DNA from: Actinomycetota bacterium
Lineage (GTDB): Bacteria; Actinomycetota; Humimicrobiia; Humimicrobiales; Humimicrobiaceae
Length of the DNA: 32,450 nucleotides
Reading direction: 5' to 3'
NCBI GenBank assembly: GCA_012837825.1
Contig: DUQM01000052.1
Location: 1 to 32,450 of the forward strand
How positions within the stretch are numbered: the stretch's first letter is position 1; each line of letters starts with the position of its first letter. The notes beneath the pieces were generated by a model. That model had not been told where the DNA came from and ran no database searches. It was given only the letters and a program-made list of their open reading frames with translations. This document shows positions 10,500-18,868 of the stretch, one piece after another. The position numbers were made by a program, and so were the translations under genes.

Positions 10500-11849
10500 C
10501 TATTTTATATTTATTGATGCTTTGATATCAGACCCTCCCGCAGTCTCAGTTATATTTTTCAGATTTTCTTTTGATATTTTTATTTTTATAAGCTCACCGG
10601 GGAAAACATATCTTAATCTTTTTGAGAACAATATTTTTCCCTTAAAACCATTTTCAGGATTATTATTGCAGGTATCTTTCTTATTATCCGGATAAATGTC
10701 AAAATCTGCATTTTTAAACGGCTTCTTTGCTCTTACCCATATGCTTACATCTTCAAGAGAAGTTATTATTTGCGGAATTATCTGGGCAATATTTTCACCG
10801 GGAAGTATTCTTACTGAAATATTGCCTCTGATTTTTTTATTGTTAAGGTAATCAAAAGCTTTTTCGGCAGCGATATATGCGTCCTCTGTCACATTATCGA
10901 CCAGGTCATTTACAAAAAGAGAATTACCGCATGAAAAAATTCCATCTATATTAGTCTGGAATTTTTCATCCACTTCCGGACCCTGAGTGTTTTTATCAAT
11001 AAGAACACCCGCTGTTTTTGCAATCTCGTTTTCCGGGATAAGTCCTACGGAAAGCAGAAGAGTATCGCATTTAATATTTCTTTCCGTACCTTTTACCGGT
11101 TTGAGATTATTGTCTACTTGCGATATCTCAACTGACGAAAGAGATCTTCCCCCTTTAATTTTTGTGACTGTATGGCTTAAGTTCAAAGGGATATCATAAT
11201 CATCAAGACATTGGACGATATTCCTTTTAAGCCCTGTTGAAAAAGGCATAAGTTCAAATACCCCTCTGACATCGCAACCCTCCAGCTTTAAGCGCCTTGC
11301 CATTATAAGTCCTATGTCTCCTGAACCAAGAATGACTATTTTCTTTCCCGGAAGATATCCTTCTATATTTACAAGTCTTTGGATAAAGCCTGCAGTAAAA
11401 ACACCGGCAGGCCTGCTTCCCGGAATCAGTATCTGTCCCCTTGTTCTTTCCCTGCATCCTGTTGCAAGTATCAGGGATCCGGAACTTATATTTAAAAGAC
11501 CATATTTTTTACCCGTCGTTAGTGTGTTGATTTTTCCGGAATCAGAATTACTGACTGATAAAGCGAAAGTATCTTTAATAATTCTGATCTGTGTCTTGCT
11601 TACAAGATCTATGAATCTCTGGGAATATTCCGGGCCTGTCAGTTCTTCATTAAAAACTCTTGTTCCGAAACCACTATGTATGCATTGAGGCAGTATCCCT
11701 CCCAGGTAATGTTCTCTTTCAATGATTACTATATCTTTTATGCCAAGTTCCCAGGCTTTTACAGCAGCCGATAATCCTGCAGGTCCGCCTCCTATTATAG
11801 CCAGGCTGCAGTCAGTGCTTTTATATTGTTCTTTGTCTGATGCAATCAT
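10500..11849 (-). CDS. FAD-dependent pyridine nucleotide-disulfide-type oxidoreductase
   Basis: 449 residues. An FAD-binding motif GGGPAG is at 20-25 (SLAIIGGGPAGLSAAVKAWELG), followed by GGILPQCIHSGFG, which is diagnostic for oxidoreductases paired with GlpA-like proteins. A second nucleotide-binding motif, VILGSGDIGLIMARRL, lies near residue 170, and the FAD-binding C-terminal motif DGIFSCGNSL is present. The C-terminal 100 residues form an extra domain. It probably reoxidises the GlpA-like partner with NAD or another carrier. It starts six bases after the upstream gene ends. The physiological substrate is inferred from the operon, not proven. Confidence 0.88.
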   Translation of the reverse strand: MIASDKEQYKSTDCSLAIIGGGPAGLSAAVKAWELGIKDIVIIEREHYLGGILPQCIHSGFGTRVFNEELTGPEYSQRFIDLVSKTQIRIIKDTFALSVSNSDSGKINTLTTGKKYGLLNISSGSLILATGCRERTRGQILIPGSRPAGVFTAGFIQRLVNIEGYLPGKKIVILGSGDIGLIMARRLKLEGCDVRGVFELMPFSTGLKRNIVQCLDDYDIPLNLSHTVTKIKGGRSLSSVEISQVDNNLKPVKGTERNIKCDTLLLSVGLIPENEIAKTAGVLIDKNTQGPEVDEKFQTNIDGIFSCGNSLFVNDLVDNVTEDAYIAAEKAFDYLNNKKIRGNISVRILPGENIAQIIPQIITSLEDVSIWVRAKKPFKNADFDIYPDNKKDTCNNNPENGFKGKILFSKRLRYVFPGELIKIKISKENLKNITETAGGSDIKASINIK

Positions 11850-11855
11850 ATTTTA

Positions 11856-13349
11856 TTAAATCTTATATTTTGCTATATATGAATCTTTGCCGCATTTTGT
11901 TATTTTTTCGAAAGGTATTTTCAGTTCCCTCGAGATGATCCTCATAACTTTTAAAAGACAGTAACCGCCCTGGCACCTGCCCATTCCTGCCCGGGTCCTG
12001 AATTTTATGCCATCAACTGTGGATGCTCCTTTTCTTACTGCGTCAACTATTTCAGCTTCGGTGACCTTTTCACATCTGCAGACTATCTCGTATTTCTGTG
12101 TGTCATCCGCATCTGCTGATTTATTTACAGCTGCATCATTTTTTATAATACGTCTTTCAATGTTTTTATTTTCAGGAATATATTTTCGATTTTTAACCAT
12201 TTTTATTCCTGTATTTTTCAAAATTTCCGGAACCATTTCTGCTATTATGAATGCACATGTCAGGCCGGGTGACTGGATTCCGGCGACATTTATAAAATTT
12301 TTATTTACAGCACTATTGCTTATTATGAAATCACCCGAATCAGAAACTGCTCTCAGGCCGGCAAATTCAGTAATAGCTTTTCCAAAAGGAATATTGTCAA
12401 ACATTTTTGAGGCATTCTCTTTTACTTCATCAAGACTCTTAGAAGTCGTTGAAAGATCTCTGCCGGTTATATGCTCATAATTAGGACCGACAAAAAAGTT
12501 GCCACTGACAGTCGGAGTGACAAGGAGACCCTTTGTTTTGCTTTTTGAAGAATCCGGCAACTTGAAGTTAACATGTTTTACAAAATTTCCTGCCTCTGAA
12601 TCAAACAATATATACTGGCCTCTGCAGGCTTTTATTTTAAAAGAATCATCCCCTATCATGTTTGCTATCTCTGCAGAATCTACACCGGCTGCGTTGATGA
12701 CTATTTCTGACTGAAAAATATAATCAGGCTGATAGGGTGAATGATTTTTTGTTTTTATCATAAAAAGTTTTCTACCGGACTGATCGGTGATATGTTCTAT
12801 GGATTTTACTTCATTATCAAAATAAAAATTAACACCGTTCATTAAAGCGTTTTCGTAAATTGATATCGCAGCTCCGTAAGGTGATATGATGCATGTCTCC
12901 CCAGCGAAAAGAGCTGCCCGCACATTACTGCTTATATTGGGTTCAAGCTCTTTTATTTTCTGCCTGTCAGTTATTATTTTAAGTCCCGAAAGTCCGCTTG
13001 CTCTTCCCTGCTCAAGAAAATTTTCCAGAGTCCCCATCTGATAATCATGGAATATATTTAACATTGAGCCGATATTCTTTATATGTATGCCAAGCTCATC
13101 AGCATTTTTTCTAAAAAGCCGGTTTCCTTTATGACTTATTTTATATTTTAGGGAATTTCGCTCACCTGCATAACCGGGGTGAATTATGCCGCTGTTTGCT
13201 TTGGTCGTTCCCCAGCCGGCATCCGATTCCTTATCCAGCACAGCAATGTCCAGTTTGTATCTTGCAAGCTGCCTTGATATTGCAAGTCCTGCAATTCCTG
13301 CTCCTATTATTATTATGTCTCTTTTGATAATTATATTTTCTGTACTGAT
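11856..13349 (-). CDS. GlpA-like FAD oxidoreductase with C-terminal BFD-type [2Fe-2S] domain; no canonical start codon
   Basis: The open frame encodes a DAO-family flavoprotein related to anaerobic glycerol-3-phosphate dehydrogenase. The C-terminus has YEIVCRCEKVTEAEI and GMGRCQGGYC, the BFD-like [2Fe-2S] cysteines. The FAD motif IIIIGAGIAGLAISRQ lies upstream of the first GTG (13241), so that GTG cannot be the true start if the protein is functional. The frame is open back to a TAA at 13371-13373 but offers no ATG, GTG or TTG before the FAD motif. I place the start at an ATC (13347-13349) because GGAAGG lies about eight bases upstream; an ATT at 13329-13331 is the other choice. Sequencing error or gene decay are alternatives. 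It heads the three-gene flavoprotein operon. Confidence 0.75.
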   Translation of the reverse strand: MSTENIIIKRDIIIIGAGIAGLAISRQLARYKLDIAVLDKESDAGWGTTKANSGIIHPGYAGERNSLKYKISHKGNRLFRKNADELGIHIKNIGSMLNIFHDYQMGTLENFLEQGRASGLSGLKIITDRQKIKELEPNISSNVRAALFAGETCIISPYGAAISIYENALMNGVNFYFDNEVKSIEHITDQSGRKLFMIKTKNHSPYQPDYIFQSEIVINAAGVDSAEIANMIGDDSFKIKACRGQYILFDSEAGNFVKHVNFKLPDSSKSKTKGLLVTPTVSGNFFVGPNYEHITGRDLSTTSKSLDEVKENASKMFDNIPFGKAITEFAGLRAVSDSGDFIISNSAVNKNFINVAGIQSPGLTCAFIIAEMVPEILKNTGIKMVKNRKYIPENKNIERRIIKNDAAVNKSADADDTQKYEIVCRCEKVTEAEIVDAVRKGASTVDGIKFRTRAGMGRCQGGYCLLKVMRIISRELKIPFEKITKCGKDSYIAKYKI

Positions 13350-13388
13350 TATTGCCGCCTTCCGGATTCTTTATTTTCCAATTTGATT

Positions 13389-13661
13389 TTAATGTTTTTT
13401 ACAAGATCCGGTTTTTTTTACTGTTGCAGCTGTAATTGAAGCTGCACCTGCTTTCCTGTCCGGAACTCTTAAAACATCTTCTGCGCTTTCAATGCTTCCC
13501 CCGGCAATAATGGAAAAATCTTCATTATTTACCTTTCCCGGTAATTCCAAACCCTGTGAACTATTTTTTGTTCTTTCAAAATTTATATGAAAAAGATCAA
13601 AACTGCAACCATAAATTATGTTTACTGCATCTGCAGAATAATCATTATAAAAATTCTGCAC
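13389..13661 (-). pseudogene. Probable C-terminal remnant of a GlpP-type antiterminator
   Basis: A 90-codon frame with no ATG; its only nearby start is GTG and a stop lies just upstream at 13683-13685. The segment IIAGGSIESAEDVLR followed by KAGAASITAATVK resembles the end of glycerol-3-phosphate-responsive antiterminators (IIAGGLI...ED...AGA...ST). Full GlpP proteins are about 190 residues, so the N-terminal half is missing. Position directly ahead of a GlpA-like operon fits GlpP. The match is short and made by eye; a lineage-specific small protein remains possible. Confidence 0.4.
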
Positions 13662-13875
13662 TTTTATTATCCCTGCAAATATTTAAAAACATTATTATTG
13701 CAATAAGCATATAAAACATCAACTTTTTTTAACTGTTTAATAAAGATTTTTTAGATTTAAAAGTGTTATAATTGTTCATAAATGATCCGGACTTATTTTT
13801 TGAATACTCAGCCTGTCCGGTATGATTATCTGAGAATTTTAAATTTTAATTATAATAAAGAACAGGAGAAGTCTT

Positions 13876-14292
13876 ATGATAGATTTTCAAAATTTTAAAA
13901 AAGCACAATACATGACAAAAAGGATGACCATATTAAAGGAAAGCTGCGAATTAAACGGATTAAATATAAACTACCTTTTTGGTCTTTTTAATTACTATAA
14001 TCAGAAAAACAGGGGAAGATGGTTCTGGCAGAAAGCTGTTTTTACAGGTGCTATAAAAGAAAAATATGATAGTGTGAATAGTCAGGCTGATGAACTGGTA
14101 AAAAGCTTAAAGGACATTGATGAAAGCACTTTTAATGACAGGGTTAAAATTATTTCATCTTTGCTTAATGATTTAATGATAAAAATGGAGGAAAATCTCG
14201 GGATTGACCGAAGCATTGATCGGAACAAGGTTGAAGGATTTCTTGATGCAAACATGTCAGCTCTTATAAGGGACAGTTTGGGAACAGTTTGA
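13876..14292 (+). CDS. Unrecognised 138-residue protein
   Basis: I do not recognise this protein. It starts at ATG behind AGGAG and is predicted to be cytosolic and mainly helical, with a positively charged N-terminal third (KKAQYMTKRMTILKE) and a charged middle that could form a coiled coil. The segment NRGRWFWQKAVFTGAIKEKY is aromatic and basic. TATAAT sequences lie upstream at 13767-13772 and 13851-13856. It is transcribed away from the flavoprotein operon and converges on the TPR gene. No function is proposed. Confidence 0.7.
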   Translation: MIDFQNFKKAQYMTKRMTILKESCELNGLNINYLFGLFNYYNQKNRGRWFWQKAVFTGAIKEKYDSVNSQADELVKSLKDIDESTFNDRVKIISSLLNDLMIKMEENLGIDRSIDRNKVEGFLDANMSALIRDSLGTV

Positions 14293-14327
14293 AAGGCTTA
14301 CAGCAGCACTCTTTTAAAAAATCAATC

Positions 14328-15734
14328 TTATTCCAGGACTGCGGGAGCAAATATCTGCATATATCTTTTTCCCGCTTCAAAAACAAATTCACCATAATGC
14401 CTGATATCATTACTGTCATCATATTCGACAGCTATTTCATATGAATCTGCAGAAATTATTATTTCTGCTTTTGTTTTGGGATTTATTTTGTATATTTCAC
14501 CTGTATTTCCGTAGAAATAAACATTTATTACTGAACCAGTATTATTAGAAATATCAAGCTGGAAATTTATTTCATCTCTTATATTAAACCTGTATATTAT
14601 CTCCGGAAGCGGTATGAAAGTCATAGTTTTTATGGTTTCGATCTTGCATGCAGAGTAATATCCGGCAATTTTCTCTGAACTGTCCGGGTAATTAATAAAA
14701 ATATAATCAAAAACATGAATGGCGTCCTCATACTTTTTATCAAGAGTCAGGCTTATTGCATACTCGGAAAGAATATCCGGGGGTATTTTTGAATAAATAC
14801 TTTCATCATAAATATTGGCAGATACATCCGTATTATTTTTAAGCGCAATATTCTGTGCCAGCCGGTATTCATCCAGCGCTTCCTTGTATCTGCCATCTTC
14901 AATAAGAGCTTTTATTTCTTTCATATAGCTTTCAAAGATCAGCTTTTTGGCTTTTGAAACAAGTTCGCTCTCATGATATTGTTCAATCAGTTCATTAAGC
15001 AGATCAATGCTTTGCAAATAATTTCCGGTATTTATATGACTTTCCGCTGTTTTAAATAAATAATCAGGTATCTTGTACGAAGAAATGAAAGCTTCGTCGC
15101 TGCTGGGAAATTCTGTTGTTATTTCTTTAAAAATATTTATTGCAAGAACAAAATTTACTGCAGATTTTTCATAATTTTTTTCATCGTAAGCTTTCTGGGC
15201 AATTTTTGCATATGATTCAGCAAGTATGTTTTTTACTTCCAGAGCATCTTTGTCAATAATACCCTGCTCAATGCTCAGGTTGATATATTTTACAGTATTT
15301 TCATGATCATCTGTTTTCCGGTATGCGGCAGTAATCCCCTTTAGTGAATCGCCATAATATTTGCCTGTGGAATAATTTTCAATTATTTCATTATAATTAT
15401 CGATTGCGGTACTGTAATCTCCGGAATCAATCGCTTTTTGCGCATTCCTTGATAATGCAAATGGGCCAAAAATGCTTGATATGACAAGTCCGGCAAGAAA
15501 AATAATAAAAAACAGTATAAAAATAAAACCACCTTCAGCCCTCCTGGCCATATTAAATATAGCAAAGATAAGACTTAAAATTATTATTACTATACTTGTA
15601 ATGGGCAGAATATCCCAGAATTTTCCTTTATTTATGAAAAAAAGTACTGCAAGACCAATGATTGAAAAAATAAAAAGCATTATCAGAAGTATTGAACCCA
15701 AACCTAGCTTGTTTTTTCTGGTGTATTCGTACAT
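14328..15734 (-). CDS. Membrane-anchored tetratricopeptide-repeat protein
   Basis: 468 residues. Three hydrophobic helices occupy about 11-34, 41-62 and 69-92. A long helical region follows with TPR-like units, for example AQKAIDSGDYSTAIDNYNEIIENY, ESHINTGNYLQSIDLLNELIEQY and SLTLDKKYEDAIHVFDYIFINYP. The last 100 residues look beta-rich (NVYFYGNTGEIYKINPKTKAEI). TPR proteins of this layout are scaffolds at the cytoplasmic membrane; partners are not evident. It stands alone, in the same direction as the acetyltransferase gene upstream but separated by about 85 bases. Confidence 0.82.
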   Translation of the reverse strand: MYEYTRKNKLGLGSILLIMLFIFSIIGLAVLFFINKGKFWDILPITSIVIIILSLIFAIFNMARRAEGGFIFILFFIIFLAGLVISSIFGPFALSRNAQKAIDSGDYSTAIDNYNEIIENYSTGKYYGDSLKGITAAYRKTDDHENTVKYINLSIEQGIIDKDALEVKNILAESYAKIAQKAYDEKNYEKSAVNFVLAINIFKEITTEFPSSDEAFISSYKIPDYLFKTAESHINTGNYLQSIDLLNELIEQYHESELVSKAKKLIFESYMKEIKALIEDGRYKEALDEYRLAQNIALKNNTDVSANIYDESIYSKIPPDILSEYAISLTLDKKYEDAIHVFDYIFINYPDSSEKIAGYYSACKIETIKTMTFIPLPEIIYRFNIRDEINFQLDISNNTGSVINVYFYGNTGEIYKINPKTKAEIIISADSYEIAVEYDDSNDIRHYGEFVFEAGKRYMQIFAPAVLE

Positions 15735-15819
15735 AAGTTATGCTTTATATTTATTGCTTCATAATTTTGAGAACTCAGAACTACATTTTAACCTAAAAAC
15801 AATAAAAAATGTATAAGAG

Positions 15820-16401
15820 TCATTCAACTTTTATTTCCATTATTATGGTATCCCAGTAAATATTATTATAAAGATGGTCTTTTTTTAATATCTCCTTTTT
15901 TTTGAAACCGCATTTTGTATATGATTTTATTGCTCTTTTATTATATTCGTAAACTGATAAGGCAATCTTTTCAAGCCCTAGTTTTTTAAAAGCAAATTTT
16001 ATGGCTGCTCCTATTGCATCTCTGCCATATCCTTTTCCCCAGTAATTTTTATCACCTATGGCAATTCCGAAATCTGCTTTTTTTTCGCCCCAGTTTATTT
16101 TGTGAAGTCCGCAGTTCCCTATATATTTTTTTTCCTGTCTTGTTTCTATTGCAAAAACAAAATCATTTACAGATAAAGACATTTCTCTGAACCATCTTTC
16201 TTCCTTTTCTGAATCAAGGTCTGAGAAATCAGATGAGAGAAACTTATTTATCTCCGGATTTTTAAGCCATTTTATCAGCTGATAAAGATCGCTCCTCTTA
16301 AGAGGCCTTATAAGCACTTTTCCGTTTCTTGATACTGTGCTTTTCAGCTTCTTAAAATCCATTTCATAAAATTTAATACCTGTCGGATTGCCAGGCAACA
16401 T
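15820..16401 (-). CDS. GNAT-family N-acetyltransferase (RimJ/RimL-like)
   Basis: 193 residues. The N-terminal strand KVLIRPLKRSDLYQLIKWLKNPEINKFL and the acetyl-CoA-binding segment GIAIGDKNYWGKGYGRDAIGAAIKFAF, with its G-x-G-x-x-x pyrophosphate loop, mark the Acetyltransf_3 group. The C-terminal NKRAIKSYTKCGFKKK is typical. Such enzymes acetylate protein N-termini or small amines; the substrate is unknown. The first ATG has no clear ribosome-binding site. An internal ATG at codon 14 (MDFKKLK) is a plausible real start. Confidence 0.88.
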   Translation of the reverse strand: MLPGNPTGIKFYEMDFKKLKSTVSRNGKVLIRPLKRSDLYQLIKWLKNPEINKFLSSDFSDLDSEKEERWFREMSLSVNDFVFAIETRQEKKYIGNCGLHKINWGEKKADFGIAIGDKNYWGKGYGRDAIGAAIKFAFKKLGLEKIALSVYEYNKRAIKSYTKCGFKKKEILKKDHLYNNIYWDTIIMEIKVE

Positions 16402-16469
16402 AGCGCCGAGTCAGAGATTGTTGTTAAAAAATAAACCAATGACTAAAATTTTAATCCAATTTTGATTTT

Positions 16470-16497
16470 AAACCAATAATCTGAAACCAATAATCTG
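16470..16497. repeat. Tandem 14-bp direct repeat
   Basis: AAACCAATAATCTG occurs twice with no gap (16470-16483, 16484-16497) in the AT-rich gap before ychF. It may be polymerase slippage or an operator pair. Confidence 0.7.
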
Positions 16498-16635
16498 AAA
16501 TGCAGACGGATTTTAACTGTGTTTAATCTCTATATAAATAAATTTTAAAAAGTTAAAATAAGAAAAAATATTTTTACTTTTACAAATATAAGGTTTATAA
16601 AATATTTCAACAGGAATTATATATGAGGAGAATAA

Positions 16636-17703
16636 ATGGGACTATCCATGGGAATAGTCGGACTTCCGAATGTCGGAAAATCGACTTTGTTTAATGCATT
16701 ATTGAAAAAGCAGATAGCAGATGCTTCAAATTATCCTTTTTGCACAATTGCCCCGAATAAAGGCGTTGTTGAAGTTCCGGATGAAAGACTGAAGGTTCTG
16801 GCGGAGATGATAAGTGTTAAGAAAATTGTACCGGCCGCGGTTGAATTTGTGGATATAGCAGGACTTGTAAGAGGCGCATCCAAAGGTGAAGGACTTGGCA
16901 ACCAGTTTCTTGCAAACATAAGGGAAGTAAATGCAATATGCCATGTAGTAAGGCTTTTTGAAGACAAAAGTGTTGCACATGCTGAAACTGATTTAAATCC
17001 CGAAAAAGATGCTGAACTTATTAACACCGAACTTATAATGGCGGATCTTCAGACTCTTGAAAAAAGAGAAGCTCCAAAAGGAAGGGCTTCAAAGGAAGAT
17101 GGCATAATGTGGGAAGCGGTATGTATTTTAAAGTCAGAACTTGAAAAAGGGAAAATGGCGATAGACGTTGAATTAAAAGAAGAACACAAAAATGAAACAA
17201 AAAAATTATGTCTGCTTACGGATAAACCTATTATTTATGTTGCAAACATAGGAGAAGAACAGCTTGTTAAAAAAGATAGTCTGGCTAATGATATGAAATT
17301 ACAGCCTCTTATTGTCTTGTGCGCAAAACTGGAGTCCGAGCTGGCACTGCTTTCACCTGAAGACCAGCAGGAATATCTGAAACAGTATGGGCTGGAGGAA
17401 CCAGGTCTTGACAGGCTGATAAAAACTGCTTACAGCACCCTGGGGCTGATTTCTTTTTTAACTACGGGGGAGGATGAAACAAGGGCATGGACTATTGAAA
17501 AAGGAACGAAAGCACGTGAAGCAGCAGGTGTAATACATTCTGATTTTAAAAAGAATTTTATAAAGGCTGCGGTAATTTCATATGATGATTATGTAAGAAT
17601 AGGCGGCTGGACAGAGGCAAGATCCCGGGGAAAGGTAAGATTTGAGGGAGCTGACTATATAATAAAAGAAGGAGATGTTGTTGAATTTATGGTAAGGCAA
17701 TGA
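16636..17703 (+). CDS. ychF: Redox-regulated ATPase YchF (OLA1 family)
   Basis: 355 residues, the usual family length. The Obg-type P-loop is GLPNVGKST (9-17), followed by the G3 DIAGLVRGASKGEGLGNQFL. The G4 position reads YVANIGEEQ rather than NKxD, which is the known reason the family prefers ATP to GTP. A coiled-coil insertion and a C-terminal TGS domain (GVIHSDFKKNF...RGKVRFEGADYIIKEGDVVEF) complete it. YchF associates with ribosomes and affects stress responses. ATG follows GAGGAG. It is monocistronic here. Confidence 0.97.
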   Translation: MGLSMGIVGLPNVGKSTLFNALLKKQIADASNYPFCTIAPNKGVVEVPDERLKVLAEMISVKKIVPAAVEFVDIAGLVRGASKGEGLGNQFLANIREVNAICHVVRLFEDKSVAHAETDLNPEKDAELINTELIMADLQTLEKREAPKGRASKEDGIMWEAVCILKSELEKGKMAIDVELKEEHKNETKKLCLLTDKPIIYVANIGEEQLVKKDSLANDMKLQPLIVLCAKLESELALLSPEDQQEYLKQYGLEEPGLDRLIKTAYSTLGLISFLTTGEDETRAWTIEKGTKAREAAGVIHSDFKKNFIKAAVISYDDYVRIGGWTEARSRGKVRFEGADYIIKEGDVVEFMVRQ

Positions 17704-17890
17704 CCCGGATTTTTTTAAATCAGGGATTTTCGGAATTGCAGTATGCAGCTTTTAATTTAAATATAGTTTTAAAAATCCTGCTTCTTTAGCTATAATATTT
17801 CCTTAGTTATAATATTAATGATTTTCTATTAAAAGTCATAATAGCAAGATCAAGTTTCTGTATTGGAAAAAATAAAATAAAGGGGGGAAA

Positions 17891-18163
17891 ATGAGCGAAA
17901 AAAAAGTTTTTACTTATGAGCAGGCAAAGGAAATCGGTGAAAAGCTCGGAATAGATTGGAAAAAGTGGGATGTCGAGCAATTCAGGAGAGGCATGGATGT
18001 GGAACTTGAACATGGAACCGAAGATCCGAAAACCAATGTAACCAATGATGATCCTTTGCTGACAGGGAAAATTGCTCTTGCCCATTTAAATGAATTTCCT
18101 GATTACTACATACGTCTGGATAAAATGGAAGAGGAAGCTGAAGAGTACTGGGAAAACAAATAA
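17891..18163 (+). CDS. DUF5661 family protein
   Basis: 90 residues, acidic, no membrane segment. The stretch WKKWDVEQFRRGMDVELEHGTEDPKTNVTNDDPLLTGKIALAHLNEFPDYY is the conserved core of DUF5661, an uncharacterised family; I recall no function for it. The ATG follows an AGGGGGG run. The rubredoxin gene begins 37 bases downstream in the same direction, so the two are probably co-transcribed. This hints at a redox link but does not show one. Confidence 0.82.
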   Translation: MSEKKVFTYEQAKEIGEKLGIDWKKWDVEQFRRGMDVELEHGTEDPKTNVTNDDPLLTGKIALAHLNEFPDYYIRLDKMEEEAEEYWENK

Positions 18164-18200
18164 TCAGAAAACAAAAAATCAGATAGGAGATATGCAATAA

Positions 18201-18362
18201 ATGAAAAAATATGAATGTATTGTTTGCGGATATATTTATGATCCTGAGATAGCTGATACGGATAATGGAATAGAACCGGTTACAAAATTTTCAGATCTTC
18301 CCGGAGACTGGGTTTGTCCCGAGTGCGGTGCTGAAAAAGACCAGTTTGAAGAACTGGAGTAA
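18201..18362 (+). CDS. Rubredoxin
   Basis: 53 residues. Two rubredoxin knuckles are clear: ECIVCGY (C6, C9) and VCPECGA (C39, C42), which bind one iron. The conserved aromatic residues Y4, Y11, Y13 and W37 and the family segments [15 protein letters not shown] and KDQFE are present. It is a small one-electron carrier, common in anaerobes for oxygen and peroxide reduction. The ATG has AGGAGA ten bases upstream. It is the last gene before a strong bidirectional terminator. Confidence 0.96.
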   Translation: MKKYECIVCGYIYDPEIADTDNGIEPVTKFSDLPGDWVCPECGAEKDQFEELE

Positions 18363-18413
18363 AAAAACAGGATAAAATCAGTTTATAAGACAGTGTCATC
18401 TATATAAGAAAAT

Positions 18414-18464
18414 AAAAAAAGAGGTTTTAAACTCCGGCTCTTTAGGGTTTAAGGCCTCTTTTAT
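18414..18464. terminator. Bidirectional terminator between rubredoxin and the ferredoxin gene
   Basis: GAGGTTTTAAAC (18421-18432) pairs with GTTTAAGGCCTC (18447-18458) in a 12-bp stem with two G-T pairs, flanked by an A run on the left and a T run on the right. It can serve both converging genes and touches the ferredoxin stop codon. Confidence 0.8.
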
Positions 18465-18868
18465 ATTTTGGATTTCAGGGCATTAACAGGACATCCGTTA
18501 AGGCAGATGCCGCATAAAACACATTTATTTTTATTGAATTCAATTTCAAAAGTATCTTTATTTATCGAAAGCGCATTGCTGAAACAAAGAGAAATACACA
18601 CCCCGCAATTAACACACAGTTCTTTATCAAGTATTATCTCCTGGGTTGCTTCTCTTATCTGGACTCCTTCTTTCTTAAAGAAATTTTTGCACTCTTCGAT
18701 TTTGTCCTTTTCCCCCCTTATTTCAAGAAGCATTTTTCCTTCAAGGTTCGGGGTTATTTCTGCTCTGAGTATATTGAATTCAAGATCAAAGTCCTTGACG
18801 ACATGATACACTATTGGTTTTGTGACAACGTTTTTTGGAAAATTGAGGATCAGTTTTTCAGCTGTCAT
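18461..18868 (-). CDS. NIL-domain ferredoxin of the homocysteine synthesis pair
   Basis: 135 residues. An N-terminal NIL domain (LILNFPKNVVTKPIVYHVVKDFDLEFNILRAEITP) is followed by two 4Fe-4S motifs, CVNCGVCISLC and CVLCGICLNGC, each with its fourth Cys and a trailing proline or serine. In methanogens and some anaerobic bacteria this protein is paired with the COG1900 enzyme for homocysteine formation and probably supplies electrons for sulfur handling. Its ATG overlaps the stop of the upstream gene (TGATG), with GGAGGGAG inside that gene, so translation is coupled. Confidence 0.92.
   Translation of the reverse strand: MTAEKLILNFPKNVVTKPIVYHVVKDFDLEFNILRAEITPNLEGKMLLEIRGEKDKIEECKNFFKKEGVQIREATQEIILDKELCVNCGVCISLCFSNALSINKDTFEIEFNKNKCVLCGICLNGCPVNALKSKI

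Noticed and set aside
11254-11688. Open frames in other phases inside the flavoprotein gene
   Set aside because: They are shadows of the FAD oxidoreductase coding sequence, with no homology or ribosome-binding site.
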